A DNA stretch of 64,000 nt from BS150m-G50 sp964501185 [NCBI: uncultured Bacteroidia bacterium] (GCA_964501185.1 CAZCRT010000008.1:22688-86687), one strand, 5' to 3'; shown: positions 27,145 through 36,479, counted from the first letter of the stretch. Translations and numbers: made by a program. Notes: generated by a model not told the origin, from the letters alone.

Positions 27145-27152
27145 TGTATCAC
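27145..27152 (+). repeat. Copy of the TGTATCAC repeat after a stop codon
   Basis: TGTATCACA starts 4 nt after the TAA of the GNAT gene and lies between that stop and the rpmB terminator. It is fully intergenic, so protein coding cannot explain it. Confidence 0.8.
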
Positions 27153-27164
27153 ATGGCAATCCAT

Positions 27165-27195
27165 AAAAAAGGGCACCCCTGTTGATGGAGTGCCC
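27165..27195 (-). terminator. Intrinsic terminator of rpmB
   Basis: On the minus strand a stem with GGGCAC / GTGCCC arms (inner pairs continue past a bulged base) is followed by six T residues. On the plus strand there is no T-run, so it mainly serves rpmB, though the stem may also form in the GNAT transcript. Confidence 0.85.
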
Positions 27196-27228
27196 TGAAT
27201 AAGCCTATCAAATATACGGAAACCGGGA

Positions 27229-27417
27229 TCAGACCTGGATTGTTTTACCAGCCTGGATGCAGGAAGCGCAGACCTTCATCTTGACCCTGACGCCATCCTT
27301 TTTAACCCGTACAGTCTGAATATTGGGGTACTGGACCCGCTTGGTAATATTATGGGCGTGACTGATGGAATTACCAAACATCGGACCCTTACCACATATT
27401 TCGCATACTCGTGACAT
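27229..27417 (-). CDS. rpmB: 50S ribosomal protein L28
   Basis: A 62-residue large-subunit protein with the family opening [20 protein letters not shown] and a second pair of cysteines (CASC), giving the zinc-binding form. The ATG at 27417 follows GAGGAG by 6 nt on the minus strand; the frame stays open 17 codons further without a site. It is alone on this strand, with its own promoter and terminator. Confidence 0.97.
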   Translation of the reverse strand: MSRVCEICGKGPMFGNSISHAHNITKRVQYPNIQTVRVKKDGVRVKMKVCASCIQAGKTIQV

Positions 27418-27799
27418 GATATTCTCCTCTATTCCAGCTGCAGCATACAAAACTACACTGCTCTTCACTACTTACAGACCCTCATATTATATGCACAGTA
27501 TGCAAAAGGCAAGGGAAAAACTCAGGTCGGAAAATTGACCGGTTCGAAGCATTTTTCCTGCTATGCATCACCTCCTGTAGATGGATACTTTCCCGGTTAT
27601 TAACACCGCTCCTTTTTAAAGGTTGAATTTGCAGCAGCAGTTCTCTAAAGTTAACGATCCTGAGTCCGATAGTGTGATCTGGCAGCAGCGCTTGTTGGTG
27701 CGAAATGTAACACAATCGGATATAAGGATTGCAGAGAAGCGCTATTACTGCGGCTCCGCAGATGTAACCATCATAATGTCCATGAAACTGGGAGAGTAA
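27418..27799 (+). other. Divergent intergenic region between rpmB and the TPR gene
   Basis: About 380 nt without a credible gene. It holds the rpmB promoter near 27486-27512 (minus strand). A short perfect hairpin CTGCGG-CT-CCGCAG lies at about 27747-27760. A TATAAG hexamer near 27721 could be part of a plus-strand promoter for the TPR gene, but no convincing -35 box is at the right distance. The reverse-strand frames crossing it show no family features. Confidence 0.5.
27486..27512 (-). promoter_or_regulatory. Candidate promoter of rpmB
   Basis: A perfect TATAAT (-10) on the minus strand at 27486-27491 with TTGCCT 15 nt upstream (27507-27512). The spacing is short, but the -10 match is exact and no other candidate is near. 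Confidence 0.5.
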
Positions 27800-30454
27800 A
27801 TGGCTGGCAAAACTGACCAGGAAAAAGCGAAATATTGGATTCAGGAAACACACAAAATTCATAAAAACCCCAACCCCGATCTGAAAAAAGTAATCGCGGG
27901 TTATCGCAAGGGGCTTTCCTATTATCAGGCTGATGCTGAAGGGCACTATTTTCTCGGTGTAGCTTATCTCGGTACAGGTCAATTTGCCCAGGCTCTGGAA
28001 GAGTTCGATCTGGCGCTGGGTTATCGTCCTGAGTTTCCAGATGTATTTTTCCATAAGGGGCAGGCGTTGATCAATCTGCGCCGTCTGGAAGAGGCTGCTG
28101 AAAGCTTTAAAAAGGCGCTGAAGTTCAATCCCCAGGCAACGCCGGTAATCTACAGTCTGGGTTTCGCTTATCAGTCGATGGGCAAACAGGAAGAGGCGGA
28201 GAAGTACTTTACCGAGGCTTACGGCAAGAATCCGGTCGATAAACCAGGTGTCATGCAGTATCTGATGTTTCTCAACCAGACGCAGCAGAGTGAAAAGGCA
28301 CTTGAGGTTGTAGAGGCCTTCCTTGAGAAGGTTCCGGGAGATCGGGATGTGCGCAATTTCAGAGCACTGGTATTGATCAACCTCAAGCGAGGTGAAGAAG
28401 CACGTGAGTTACTGCTGGCGCTCTCAGAGGAGTTTCCTGCTGACGGTGGAACAAAATTCAACCTGGCGCAGGCCTACGAACTGCTGCAGGATTATGACAA
28501 CGCGGAACCGTTTTACCGGGAGGCGTTGAAAATCAATCCCAACTATGCACCGGTATACAACAAGCTGGGTGGTTTGTTATCTCGGCGGCAGGATTTTGAT
28601 GAAGCGCTGAAGATCCTGGAACAGGGTCTGGAGATGGCGCCCCAGGATCCCAACCTGCGCTACAGTCGCGCTCTTGTACTGGCTGATATGAAACGCACAG
28701 AAGAGGCGGAAGAGCTGCTGACAGAACTGCTGAAGGAGTATCCTGATTTTGCTCCTGCTCGAGCGGCGCTGGAAAGACTGAATCAGTCTACCGGCAAGGT
28801 CGCCCGTGGTGTAGAAGAGATCGAAAAAGATCTGAAGGACAAACCGGATGATCCAACACTGGAAGCAGAGCTTGCTCACACGCATCTGTTATCCCGCAGC
28901 TTTGAGAAAGCAATTGAATTACTCGAAAAACACCGTGGCAGTTTTGCCGGTAACGCTGCATTTATGGCTGATCTGGGTTATGCCTACGCGGGCAACGCCC
29001 AGCAATCACCTGAACTGATGGAAAAAGCTGAAGAGGCTCTGGAAAGCAGTCTGCAGCTCAAGCCTGACCAGCCGGCAGTCCTGCTGCAACTGGCACGCAT
29101 CGCTCTGAATCAATCCCGGCCACAGGCTGCCTTCGAATATTCAGAGAAGTGTGAAGCCAATGGTGGTGAATCCACACAGAGTGCTAACGTGAAAGGGTAT
29201 GCCCTGCTGCAGAAAGGATTTGCAGAGGAAGCGTTAAATCATTTTCAGCGTTCACTGGAGCTGCAACCGGAAAACAACCTGGAAGCGATCAGTAATCTGG
29301 CACAGCTTTCCGATTTTTCAGGACAGCTGGAGCAGGCCAATGGCTACTATCAACAGTGGAAGGAACTCGTTCCGAAGGATGTAACACCGCTTATGAAGCA
29401 GGCGATGATGGCAATACGCAGTGGTGCACCTGAAGATGGAATTGACATTTTCGACAGGGTTCTGGAACTGAAACCGGATGAGGCCAGCGCACTGTTCATG
29501 CAGAGTATGGCACTCAAGGATCAGGGCCGGATAGAGGATGCTATTGAGAAGCTACAGAAAGCGGTAGAGGTCAAACCGGATTACAGCGAAGCTGCCTACT
29601 ATCTTAAACAGCTGGAGCAGAATCGTCCACTCGGGCTTTCATCACTGACTGAGCTTGAGGAGAGCGTTGCCGAAGACCCGGAGAATTACGATGACCGCTA
29701 TCTGCTGGGATACATCTACATGCATATGCGTCGCTTCAGTGACGCAGCTGAGCAGCTGCAGGCTGTTGTTGAGAATGACAATGAAAACTACCGGGCCAAT
29801 TTTGAACTGGCTGACGCTCTCTTTCACAGTGGGGAGAAAGATCGTGCAATCGATATTCTGATTGCTCTGGAGGAGAAAATCCCTCGCGATCCAGGTCTAC
29901 GTTTCCGACTGGCAGATATGCTGGAGAGTAATGAGGAATACGACCTGGCTCTGAAGGAGTTCCGGAACGCTGCCGAGATGATGCCACAGAATGTCAGTTT
30001 CCAGTATCGTCTTGCTCTGGCTCTCATCAATGCTGATAAAGAGGATAAGGGAGAAGAGAAGCTACGCAAGGTGCTTGAAGAACAGGAACAGTTTGCACCT
30101 GCCTGGATAGAGCTTGGCAAGCTGGAGATGACCAGTGATCGTGAGAAGAGCGCTCTGGAGAGCTTTGACAAAGCGCTGCGCTACAACCGCAATCTGGTTG
30201 ATGCGATTTACTTTAAAGGGTTGATCTACCGCAATCAGCTGAAGGAAGAGTTTGAAGCATTGCGGCATTTTCGGGCAGTACTCGGCTTTCGCTGGGAATC
30301 TCCTGACGCTCATTTCCAACTGGGCGAGATGCTGCGTGAATCTGAACCGGCTACTGCACGGCAGCACTTTGCTATGGCATTACGTTTCTGGGATGAGGAT
30401 AACTTCAATTACCAGCGCGCTGACAGCTACCTGAAGGAATTGAAAGACGACTAA
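27800..30454 (+). CDS. Large tetratricopeptide-repeat protein
   Basis: An 884-residue protein made almost wholly of TPR units, roughly twenty 34-residue helix pairs with the W/LG-Y-A-F-A-P pattern (for example AIEKLQKAVEVKPDYSEA). There is no signal peptide or membrane segment, so it is probably a cytoplasmic scaffold. No enzymatic domain is visible. It is followed after 144 nt by thioredoxin genes. A role cannot be assigned beyond protein-protein interaction. Confidence 0.85.
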   Translation: MAGKTDQEKAKYWIQETHKIHKNPNPDLKKVIAGYRKGLSYYQADAEGHYFLGVAYLGTGQFAQALEEFDLALGYRPEFPDVFFHKGQALINLRRLEEAAESFKKALKFNPQATPVIYSLGFAYQSMGKQEEAEKYFTEAYGKNPVDKPGVMQYLMFLNQTQQSEKALEVVEAFLEKVPGDRDVRNFRALVLINLKRGEEARELLLALSEEFPADGGTKFNLAQAYELLQDYDNAEPFYREALKINPNYAPVYNKLGGLLSRRQDFDEALKILEQGLEMAPQDPNLRYSRALVLADMKRTEEAEELLTELLKEYPDFAPARAALERLNQSTGKVARGVEEIEKDLKDKPDDPTLEAELAHTHLLSRSFEKAIELLEKHRGSFAGNAAFMADLGYAYAGNAQQSPELMEKAEEALESSLQLKPDQPAVLLQLARIALNQSRPQAAFEYSEKCEANGGESTQSANVKGYALLQKGFAEEALNHFQRSLELQPENNLEAISNLAQLSDFSGQLEQANGYYQQWKELVPKDVTPLMKQAMMAIRSGAPEDGIDIFDRVLELKPDEASALFMQSMALKDQGRIEDAIEKLQKAVEVKPDYSEAAYYLKQLEQNRPLGLSSLTELEESVAEDPENYDDRYLLGYIYMHMRRFSDAAEQLQAVVENDNENYRANFELADALFHSGEKDRAIDILIALEEKIPRDPGLRFRLADMLESNEEYDLALKEFRNAAEMMPQNVSFQYRLALALINADKEDKGEEKLRKVLEEQEQFAPAWIELGKLEMTSDREKSALESFDKALRYNRNLVDAIYFKGLIYRNQLKEEFEALRHFRAVLGFRWESPDAHFQLGEMLRESEPATARQHFAMALRFWDEDNFNYQRADSYLKELKDD

Positions 30455-30457
30455 ATA

Positions 30458-30465
30458 TGTATCAC
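30458..30465 (+). repeat. Copy of the TGTATCAC repeat after a stop codon
   Basis: TGTATCACA starts 3 nt after the TAA of the large TPR gene and is fully intergenic. Confidence 0.8.
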
Positions 30466-30598
30466 AGTGAAACCTCCTGTATCCAGTAGTGTTATCACAC
30501 GCACAAATGCCGGAGTCAGCAGTTACAGTTTCAGTTGTGATGTTAAGAAACAGGAAATGTTGAAAACAGAATAGAATGTAATTGGAAAGGAGCCAGAA

Positions 30599-30922
30599 AT
30601 GGCAGAACTGCAGAATGTAAGCGAAGCCGATTTTGAGGAGCATGTACTTAAAAAGGAAAACCTGGTAGTTGTGGACTTCGGCGCAACCTGGTGTGCCCCC
30701 TGTAAGAAACTGCACCCGTTGCTGGAAGAGTTGCTGGAAGAATACAGTGGTGAAGTTGATGGCGCCTATGTTGATGTTGGCGCTAATCCCAATCTGGCCC
30801 GGCAATATGGAGTAATTTCAGTTCCGCAGACTCATTTCTTCAAAGGTGGGGAACATGTCGACCAGGTGATAGGTCTAAGTAAAAAGGATAAATACAAAGA
30901 TCTGATAGAAGCGCATAAGTAG
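30599..30922 (+). CDS. Thioredoxin
   Basis: A 107-residue cytoplasmic dithiol reductase. The active site is WCAPC (C36/C39 region) in a VVDFGATWCAPCKKLHP context, and the cis-proline is in ISVPQTHFF. The canonical WCGPC is changed to WCAPC. AAAGGAG precedes the ATG. It lies 8 nt upstream of a second thioredoxin-fold gene, giving a cytoplasm-envelope pair likely in one transcript. Confidence 0.93.
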   Translation: MAELQNVSEADFEEHVLKKENLVVVDFGATWCAPCKKLHPLLEELLEEYSGEVDGAYVDVGANPNLARQYGVISVPQTHFFKGGEHVDQVIGLSKKDKYKDLIEAHK

Positions 30923-30930
30923 GAGTCGAA

Positions 30931-31443
30931 ATGAGAGTACGTAATTTCATCCTGGCCCTGTTGCTGGGATTATCCGCTCTGGCAATCGTTGCCTGTGGCG
31001 GGAATGACAAAGCGCAGACTGAGACCAGTACACCACCGGTGGTGAAAGAGCAGATCATTGATCTGCAGGGATTCGATCTGGCAAGCTACAGTGGAAAAGT
31101 CCGTATGTATGAACTCTGGGGAGTCTGGTGTATGCCATGCATTCTCTCCATGCCCAAAGTGCAGGAGTTGCATGAACAGTACAGCCCACACCCGGAATTC
31201 GAAATGCTTGTCATTAACACCGCCTGGCGTGGTGACAATCCGCAGCGTGTCAAGGAGTGGCTGGATAAGAACCCGCAGTATACTTTCCAGGTCTACTATG
31301 ATGGTGAGCATGCTATCTCACAGCTGTATCAGGTGAACAGCATTCCCCGTACGATTATTCTCGGCAAGGATGATCAGGTTCGTTTCAACGATCATCCTTC
31401 AAAACTTACCCACGAATTCCTTGATCAGTTGCTGGCTGAGTAA
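30931..31443 (+). CDS. TlpA-like thioredoxin-fold lipoprotein
   Basis: A 170-residue envelope thiol-disulfide protein. The N-terminal signal ends in a lipobox-like AIVAC (Cys at about 22). A short Thr/Pro-rich linker precedes a TlpA/ResA-type fold with WCMPC (about 67-71), ending with the cis-proline in NSIPRTIIL. It probably reduces cysteines in exported proteins, for example for cytochrome c maturation. A strong intrinsic terminator lies about 60 nt downstream. Confidence 0.88.
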   Translation: MRVRNFILALLLGLSALAIVACGGNDKAQTETSTPPVVKEQIIDLQGFDLASYSGKVRMYELWGVWCMPCILSMPKVQELHEQYSPHPEFEMLVINTAWRGDNPQRVKEWLDKNPQYTFQVYYDGEHAISQLYQVNSIPRTIILGKDDQVRFNDHPSKLTHEFLDQLLAE

Positions 31444-31505
31444 TTACTCCAGCTGGTGTACTGCTCCCCGGCCGTTTCCCGGGATCAAATATCACATTTT
31501 AATGA

Positions 31506-31536
31506 GGGTGGGATGCTCAGTCATCTCACCCTTTTT
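31506..31536 (+). terminator. Intrinsic terminator of the thioredoxin unit
   Basis: Stem arms GGGTGGGAT and ATCTCACCC (nine pairs, one G-U) with an 8-nt loop, followed by five T residues. Confidence 0.88.
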
Positions 31537-31761
31537 AACTACCCTTTAGAAGCTGTTTTCAGGTCGAAAAAACGCGAATAAGACCAGTTTTCAGGGTGTA
31601 TTACACCTCCTTCTCTTGAAAATACAGTATGATAGCTTGGTCCGACCCCGGCTGTTATGAAAAGCGAACTTCAGATTCCCGAATACTAAAATTATGCATA
31701 TATCTGCTATTCCCGGCAATGAATGCTGCAACCGAAAATCTTCCAGTATTATCCTGTGAAG

Positions 31762-31790
31762 TTGCCATTCTCTAATCACGATAGTATTCT
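31762..31790 (+). promoter_or_regulatory. Candidate promoter of the lamin-tail/PLD gene
   Basis: TTGCCA (31762-31767), 17 nt, TATTCT (31785-31790), ending about 38 nt before the start codon. Spacing is ideal; the -10 is a partial match. Confidence 0.4.
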
Positions 31791-31828
31791 ATATGAAAGC
31801 CTATTAAGCCCAATACCAGGAGTATATC

Positions 31829-34252
31829 ATGCGAAGCCTGTTGACCCTGAGCGGAGCAGCCCTGTTGTTCTCTCTGCATTCCCTTTATGCGACCGTTCTC
31901 ATTCACGAGGTTCATTACGATGTCACCGGCAGCGATAACGGTGAGTTTGTCGAGCTGTTTAACACCGGCGCTTCGGATGTTGACATCTCCGGCTGGTATC
32001 TGGGTGATGAGGAAACTGAAGGTGGCGGGGAATCAATGAGCAGTTTTCCCGGTGGCACCATTATCTGCGCCGGAGACTTTCTGCTGATCGCACGCGATGA
32101 GGTAGAGTTTGTGGCACATTTCGGCCTGACACCGGATGTGATCATGCCCTTCGCTCTCAGCAACAGCGGTGACGAGGTATTGCTCTCGCGCAGTTTCTAT
32201 GCCGAATACGAAGATGTAGTAGCATACGAAGGGGGTAGTTTCCCCGGTGTAACCCCACATCCGGGAGTCGGCACCGGGTTTTCACTGGAGCGGGTAGATC
32301 TGACTGATACTGATGATTGTTCATTAGATTTCACCTCCATCAATCCTCCGACACCTACAGCTGCAGACTGTACACCCGATCCTCCTATCGAAGGTACTAT
32401 TTCCGCATTCTTCAACGGCTCTGTCAATCCGGGATACGCTGTATACGATCCGGCAAACGGGTATGATGATCTAGCCAATCGTCTGATTGCACTGATAGAC
32501 CAGACCACAGTTTCACTCGATATCTGTATATACAATCTCTCTTTAGGCGATATTGCCAATGCGATCATCGCAGCGCATAACCGCGGTGTCAGCGTGCGGG
32601 TCATCATTGAAGATGACAATCATAATTCCTATACACAGTCTATGGAGAATGCCGGCATTACCATTATTGATGATTCCTTCGGCAGTAACTCCGGGTCCAA
32701 TCTGATGCACAACAAGTTCGTGCTGTTTGATTACCGGCTGGACGAAGGGGACGATGACGATCAGGTATGGACCGGATCCTACAATTTCACCTACCAGTCG
32801 GACACTTATGACGACAACAATGTGCTGGTCATTCAATCCAGCCAATTGTGCTCCGTCTATCTGGACGAATTCAACGAGATGTGGGGCGCCACAGGTGAAA
32901 CACCATCTGCTGACAACAGCCGTTTCGGTGGTAACAAGCTGGATAACACACTACATTCAGTCACCATTGACAGCAGTTTGGTCGAACTCTACTTCTCCCC
33001 CTCCGATGGCGCTACCGCTGAACTGACGCAGCTGATTGCCACCGCTGACCATGATATATACTTCTGCATCCTCTCTTTCACCCGTACCGATGTCGAAGAC
33101 GCCCTGCATAACCGCTTTAACGCCGGTAAGCCGGTACGTGGTGTGTTTGACTACGCGCAGGGAAACGATCCCTACTCAGTTTTCAGCGATATGGCCGGCA
33201 CCGGTGACGATCCCTGGAATCCTGCAGCGGATGTTCACCTGGATGGCAACGGTTCCGGAATGATGCATCACAAATACATGCTGATCGACCCACAGCATCC
33301 TGACTCAGACCCGATTGTGATTACCGGTTCCATGAACTGGTCTACATCCGGTGGATTTTACAACGATGAAAACATGATCGTTATCCATGATCCTCATATT
33401 GCCGACCAGTATTTCCAGGAATTTGCCGCCCGGTTTATTGATGCCGGCGGGGAGCTGCCCGATGGCGGAGATGAGGTCAGCATCCATGACATCCAGTACA
33501 CAGAAGATCCTTCCGGCAGTTCTCCATACGAAGGCGCACAGGTTTCCACCAGCGGGCTGGTGTCTGCTGTCTTCAGCAGTGGTTTCTTCCTGAGTGAAAA
33601 CAACAACGCGCCCTGGAGCGGGATTTATGTGTATAACAATACAATCAACCCGGTGGTTGGTGATTCACTTACGCTGAATGCAACCGTAGCGGAGTACTAC
33701 GAACTGACCGAGCTGACAGGTGTCAGCGATTTCATACTGCATGAAAGCGGCCTGATACCGGTTCCTCTGACTGTCAGTTGCCTGGAAGCTGCCGGTGAAC
33801 AATATGAAGGGTGTTTCCTGCAGTTGAACGATCTGACCGTCATCGATCCTGATCTCGGATATGGTGAGTGGAGTGTCAGTGATGGTACTGCTACGCTGGT
33901 GGTAGATGATATGGGCAGTTACACTTATGTGCCACAGGCGGGTGATCAGATTGCGCAGTTAACCGGCCCGTTGTACTTCGGCTATGGCCTGTTCAAACTG
34001 GAACCGCGTGATGATGATGATATTGTACTCTCACTGCCGGCAGTAACTGACCTGGCCATCACTACTGATGGCAGCACTGTTCAGCTCTCCTGGAGTGCAA
34101 TCCCGGGTGCAACTCACTATCGTATTTTCGCTGCAGTTGATCCCTGGTTTACTCCGGGGCCGGAAAACCTGGTAACGGAAACAGCTCTGCTCATTTATGA
34201 TGAAGCGGTGTCAGGATCAGCTCTGTTCTACCGGGTGGTAGCACTGAATTGA
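31829..34252 (+). CDS. Secreted lamin-tail / phospholipase D-like nuclease protein
   Basis: An 807-residue exported protein. A signal peptide (about 1-20) is followed by a lamin-tail domain (VLIHEVHYDVTGSDNGEFVE and DISGWYLGD). Two PLD-like catalytic halves come next, with HxKxxxxD motifs at H294-D301 and H480-D487; each is followed by TGS(Y/M)N(F/W), so both halves of a PLD active site are present. Then comes an OB-like/YhcR-type domain (about 560-730) and a final FN3-like module ending FYRVVALN. This fold combination is typical of extracellular nucleases, though phosphatidyl hydrolysis is possible. No PNPFN signal is present. Confidence 0.85.
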   Translation: MRSLLTLSGAALLFSLHSLYATVLIHEVHYDVTGSDNGEFVELFNTGASDVDISGWYLGDEETEGGGESMSSFPGGTIICAGDFLLIARDEVEFVAHFGLTPDVIMPFALSNSGDEVLLSRSFYAEYEDVVAYEGGSFPGVTPHPGVGTGFSLERVDLTDTDDCSLDFTSINPPTPTAADCTPDPPIEGTISAFFNGSVNPGYAVYDPANGYDDLANRLIALIDQTTVSLDICIYNLSLGDIANAIIAAHNRGVSVRVIIEDDNHNSYTQSMENAGITIIDDSFGSNSGSNLMHNKFVLFDYRLDEGDDDDQVWTGSYNFTYQSDTYDDNNVLVIQSSQLCSVYLDEFNEMWGATGETPSADNSRFGGNKLDNTLHSVTIDSSLVELYFSPSDGATAELTQLIATADHDIYFCILSFTRTDVEDALHNRFNAGKPVRGVFDYAQGNDPYSVFSDMAGTGDDPWNPAADVHLDGNGSGMMHHKYMLIDPQHPDSDPIVITGSMNWSTSGGFYNDENMIVIHDPHIADQYFQEFAARFIDAGGELPDGGDEVSIHDIQYTEDPSGSSPYEGAQVSTSGLVSAVFSSGFFLSENNNAPWSGIYVYNNTINPVVGDSLTLNATVAEYYELTELTGVSDFILHESGLIPVPLTVSCLEAAGEQYEGCFLQLNDLTVIDPDLGYGEWSVSDGTATLVVDDMGSYTYVPQAGDQIAQLTGPLYFGYGLFKLEPRDDDDIVLSLPAVTDLAITTDGSTVQLSWSAIPGATHYRIFAAVDPWFTPGPENLVTETALLIYDEAVSGSALFYRVVALN

Positions 34253-34311
34253 TTATGTTTCGTGTGTTAGAGAGAATTGATACCTGAAGTGAGTCAGCTT
34301 CCTGGAGATGG

Positions 34312-34671
34312 CTACATCAGGATTATGTATATCAGAACACAGCATACTAAACCACAGAGTGCGTTAAGGCCATCGTCTTTAAAGGCCTTCGGGGTAGATT
34401 CAGCCAACCATTTTTCCATCTCATGAATGGATAGACTGGTCCTCAATCCCGCTTTTGTAACTGCAATATGCTTCGCAGCCAGAAGCGACTGACAGGAAGT
34501 ATGCCCGTCAGAACCAGATTCCACTAACGCCATTGAACCAGCCAGTATGCAGTCATCAGCTGCAGTCTTACCACCATGTGCAGCTGAAAGGATATCCGTG
34601 ACCTCCGGGGATCCGGCCTGCATTAAAGCCGGGATGGAAATCATAAGAAAGCATATGAGTACTCTTAACAT
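34312..34671 (-). CDS. Hypothetical small exported protein, partner of YidD-domain gene
   Basis: A 119-residue protein with a signal peptide (about 1-19), a mixed middle with two lone cysteines, and a C-terminal hydrophobic tail containing CGLVCCVLIYIILM that could anchor it. I recognise no family. Its ATG shares one base with the TAA stop of the YidD-domain gene upstream (TAATG), so the two are translationally coupled and may act together. Confidence 0.6.
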   Translation of the reverse strand: MLRVLICFLMISIPALMQAGSPEVTDILSAAHGGKTAADDCILAGSMALVESGSDGHTSCQSLLAAKHIAVTKAGLRTSLSIHEMEKWLAESTPKAFKDDGLNALCGLVCCVLIYIILM

Positions 34672-35351
34672 TAACCTTCCTCCTCCAGCACTGACAGAAT
34701 ATTGAAATAGACATCACTGAGATAGAAAGAAGAGAATATGAAAAATGATAGATAAATCCGGATACCACGGGACTCATAACCCTGCATGAGCCGATATCCA
34801 GAATAGCCTGTAACAAAGAGCATTGAGACTCCATCCCAGAAACGGCCATTGACCATTTTGTTAAACCCCGGCAGCACAAATGATAATGGAACGGTGAGCC
34901 AGGGCAGGTGATCACTTCTGAAATATGATCCCGCCCGGGATGCGTTTACCAGTCTATGGTTCTCAGAGGGATAATAGCTGTTGGCAAAAGGATGGCAGCG
35001 GGATACCCGGTCTGCTCCATACAGAATCCCCGGGAAGATGCCATGCTTCCGGATAGAGTGGATGCCGTATTCGGAACAGCAGGGCTCAAATTGACAATTC
35101 AGGAGGGGCGTACTGAAGGATATCTTCTGCCATCCCCTGATGGCCAGAATCGCCGGATTCCAACTCTCATTAATGCCCGGACTACTATCCTCAGTGAGCC
35201 ATTGACCGGGTTGTGCCATTGTCTCGATCTTCAGCCTATCACCCGTTTTCTTCACAGCGACAGCGTCGGACGAAAAGAGGAACAGAGTAAACAGAATTGA
35301 TAGAATATTGACCGGGCGGAGTGTGTTGTGTCTGAAGCGCACTATTCTCAC
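34671..35351 (-). CDS. YidD-domain membrane protein with extra N- and C-terminal regions
   Basis: A 226-residue protein whose middle (about 70-118) matches the YidD family, known for aiding YidC-dependent membrane insertion. The markers are AIRGWQKISFSTPLL, then the triple-Cys block CQFEPCCSEYGIHSIRKHG and a closing RCHPF. Classical YidD is only about 70-100 residues; here a signal peptide precedes it and about 100 residues with two hydrophobic segments follow. The GTG start overlaps the upstream stop (GTGA). The function of the extension is unknown. Confidence 0.7.
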   Translation of the reverse strand: MRIVRFRHNTLRPVNILSILFTLFLFSSDAVAVKKTGDRLKIETMAQPGQWLTEDSSPGINESWNPAILAIRGWQKISFSTPLLNCQFEPCCSEYGIHSIRKHGIFPGILYGADRVSRCHPFANSYYPSENHRLVNASRAGSYFRSDHLPWLTVPLSFVLPGFNKMVNGRFWDGVSMLFVTGYSGYRLMQGYESRGIRIYLSFFIFSSFYLSDVYFNILSVLEEEG

Positions 35352-36196
35352 ATCTCTTCTGCGTTCAGGGAAACCGTCTCCACAGGGGGGATCAGCTTAT
35401 ACATCTCCTCATCGTCGAGGTAGGATTCGATAACAGGGTGGGGCATGTTAGCCAGCTGCTGCAGAATACCACCCAGTTTGTATGTCTCTGCCAGAATGCT
35501 ATCGAGCTTCTGGCGGGCGGGATCCTTATCCGCCAGTTTCAGCAACAGCATTTCCGCATTACCGGCGATAGCTGTCAGCGGATTGTTGATCTCATGATTC
35601 AGGGTTGTCACCATGCGGCTGATGGTCTTGAGTTGTTCCTGCTCCAGCAGTTGAGCCTGCATCTTGCGTAATCGTGCGTAACTGCTCTGCAACTCCTGAT
35701 GCGAACGGCGCAGACGCTTAACCAGCTCCAGGTTCCGAATTATAAGTGCCGCCTGGCTTCCCAGCACACTCAACATGTCCAGGTCAAGCCTGATGAAGGC
35801 TTCCGGCTCCCGGTGCCCGAAGTTGAGTACCCCGATCAACTCTTCTTCAATCACCAGCGGGATTGAAACAAAAGAGCGCCAGCTGTCTTTCTCCTGCTGA
35901 TGTCGGCGCTGAATATCATTGAGTAGCAGCGGCTGCCGGCGTCGTGCAATCCATCCGGCCAATCCCTCACCCATATCGAAACTGACCGGCATAATCAGAT
36001 TGACTTCCCGGCCGATTCTGGCGGCACATTCAAGCTGTCTATCCCCCTCCTTGAAGAGGTAGAGTGTCGCATCCTGCCAGGGAATCACTTCCCGGGTCAG
36101 CTGCAGTAACGCTTCCGGCATAGTTGCAGGATCGTGAGTGGTCTGAATCAACCCACTCAGCTGCGCCAGCATATCCAGTGCTTTCTTACCGTTCAT
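35348..36196 (-). CDS. GAF-HisKA protein lacking an ATPase domain
   Basis: A 282-residue signalling protein. A GAF sensor domain (about 20-160) contains GEGLAGWIARRRQPLLLND and VIEEELIGVLNFG. A coiled linker leads to a histidine-kinase dimerisation segment with the H-box LNHEINNPLTAIAGN (about 200-214). The chain ends about 70 residues later, with no N, G1 or G2 box, so it cannot autophosphorylate alone. It may be a phosphotransfer or decoy partner. It sits in a tight minus-strand run with other signalling and flagellar genes. Confidence 0.85.
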   Translation of the reverse strand: MNGKKALDMLAQLSGLIQTTHDPATMPEALLQLTREVIPWQDATLYLFKEGDRQLECAARIGREVNLIMPVSFDMGEGLAGWIARRRQPLLLNDIQRRHQQEKDSWRSFVSIPLVIEEELIGVLNFGHREPEAFIRLDLDMLSVLGSQAALIIRNLELVKRLRRSHQELQSSYARLRKMQAQLLEQEQLKTISRMVTTLNHEINNPLTAIAGNAEMLLLKLADKDPARQKLDSILAETYKLGGILQQLANMPHPVIESYLDDEEMYKLIPPVETVSLNAEEM

Positions 36197-36213
36197 ATGA
36201 TTATAACCACTTC

Positions 36214-36477
36214 CTACATCCTGCCGTCAACACCACCATCACGCATCGTTCCGATCCGTTTCAACCTGATGGTCGGCCGCAGTTTTTCCACCAGCAGGAT
36301 AATTCTCTCACCAATCTGTAATGTCTCACGGCTGGTAAACGGCAGTGTTACACCAGCCAGAGCAATATCCCAACTGCCATCCTGCCGGTGTTCTTTTACC
36401 AGTGCTGTCAGAATTTGTCCCTGTCGCAACTTACTGCGCAGCTTCTCTAAACCATTCTCACTCGTTTGCAGAGACAA
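36214..36477 (-). CDS. Small hypothetical protein in the flagellar/signalling run
   Basis: An 87-residue basic soluble protein starting 2 nt after the preceding gene and 17 nt before the GAF-HisKA gene, so certainly in the operon. The middle (VKEHRQDGSWDIALAGVTL) reads like a small beta-barrel, loosely resembling segments of flagellar hook-length (FliK-like) proteins. That resemblance is too weak to name it. Confidence 0.6.
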   Translation of the reverse strand: MSLQTSENGLEKLRSKLRQGQILTALVKEHRQDGSWDIALAGVTLPFTSRETLQIGERIILLVEKLRPTIRLKRIGTMRDGGVDGRM

Positions 36478-36479
36478 CG

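Larger units (their letters stand above)
31444..31828 (+). other. Intergenic region with terminator and promoter
   Basis: A 385-nt spacer. It contains the terminator of the thioredoxin unit (31506-31536) and a candidate promoter for the next gene (31762-31790). Between them the sequence is AT-rich with no ORF, repeat family member or RNA structure that I can recognise. Confidence 0.6.

Noticed and set aside
27482-28054. A 190-codon minus-strand frame between rpmB and the TPR gene
   Set aside because: It overlaps the TPR coding region and the rpmB promoter, and its translation shows no family features.
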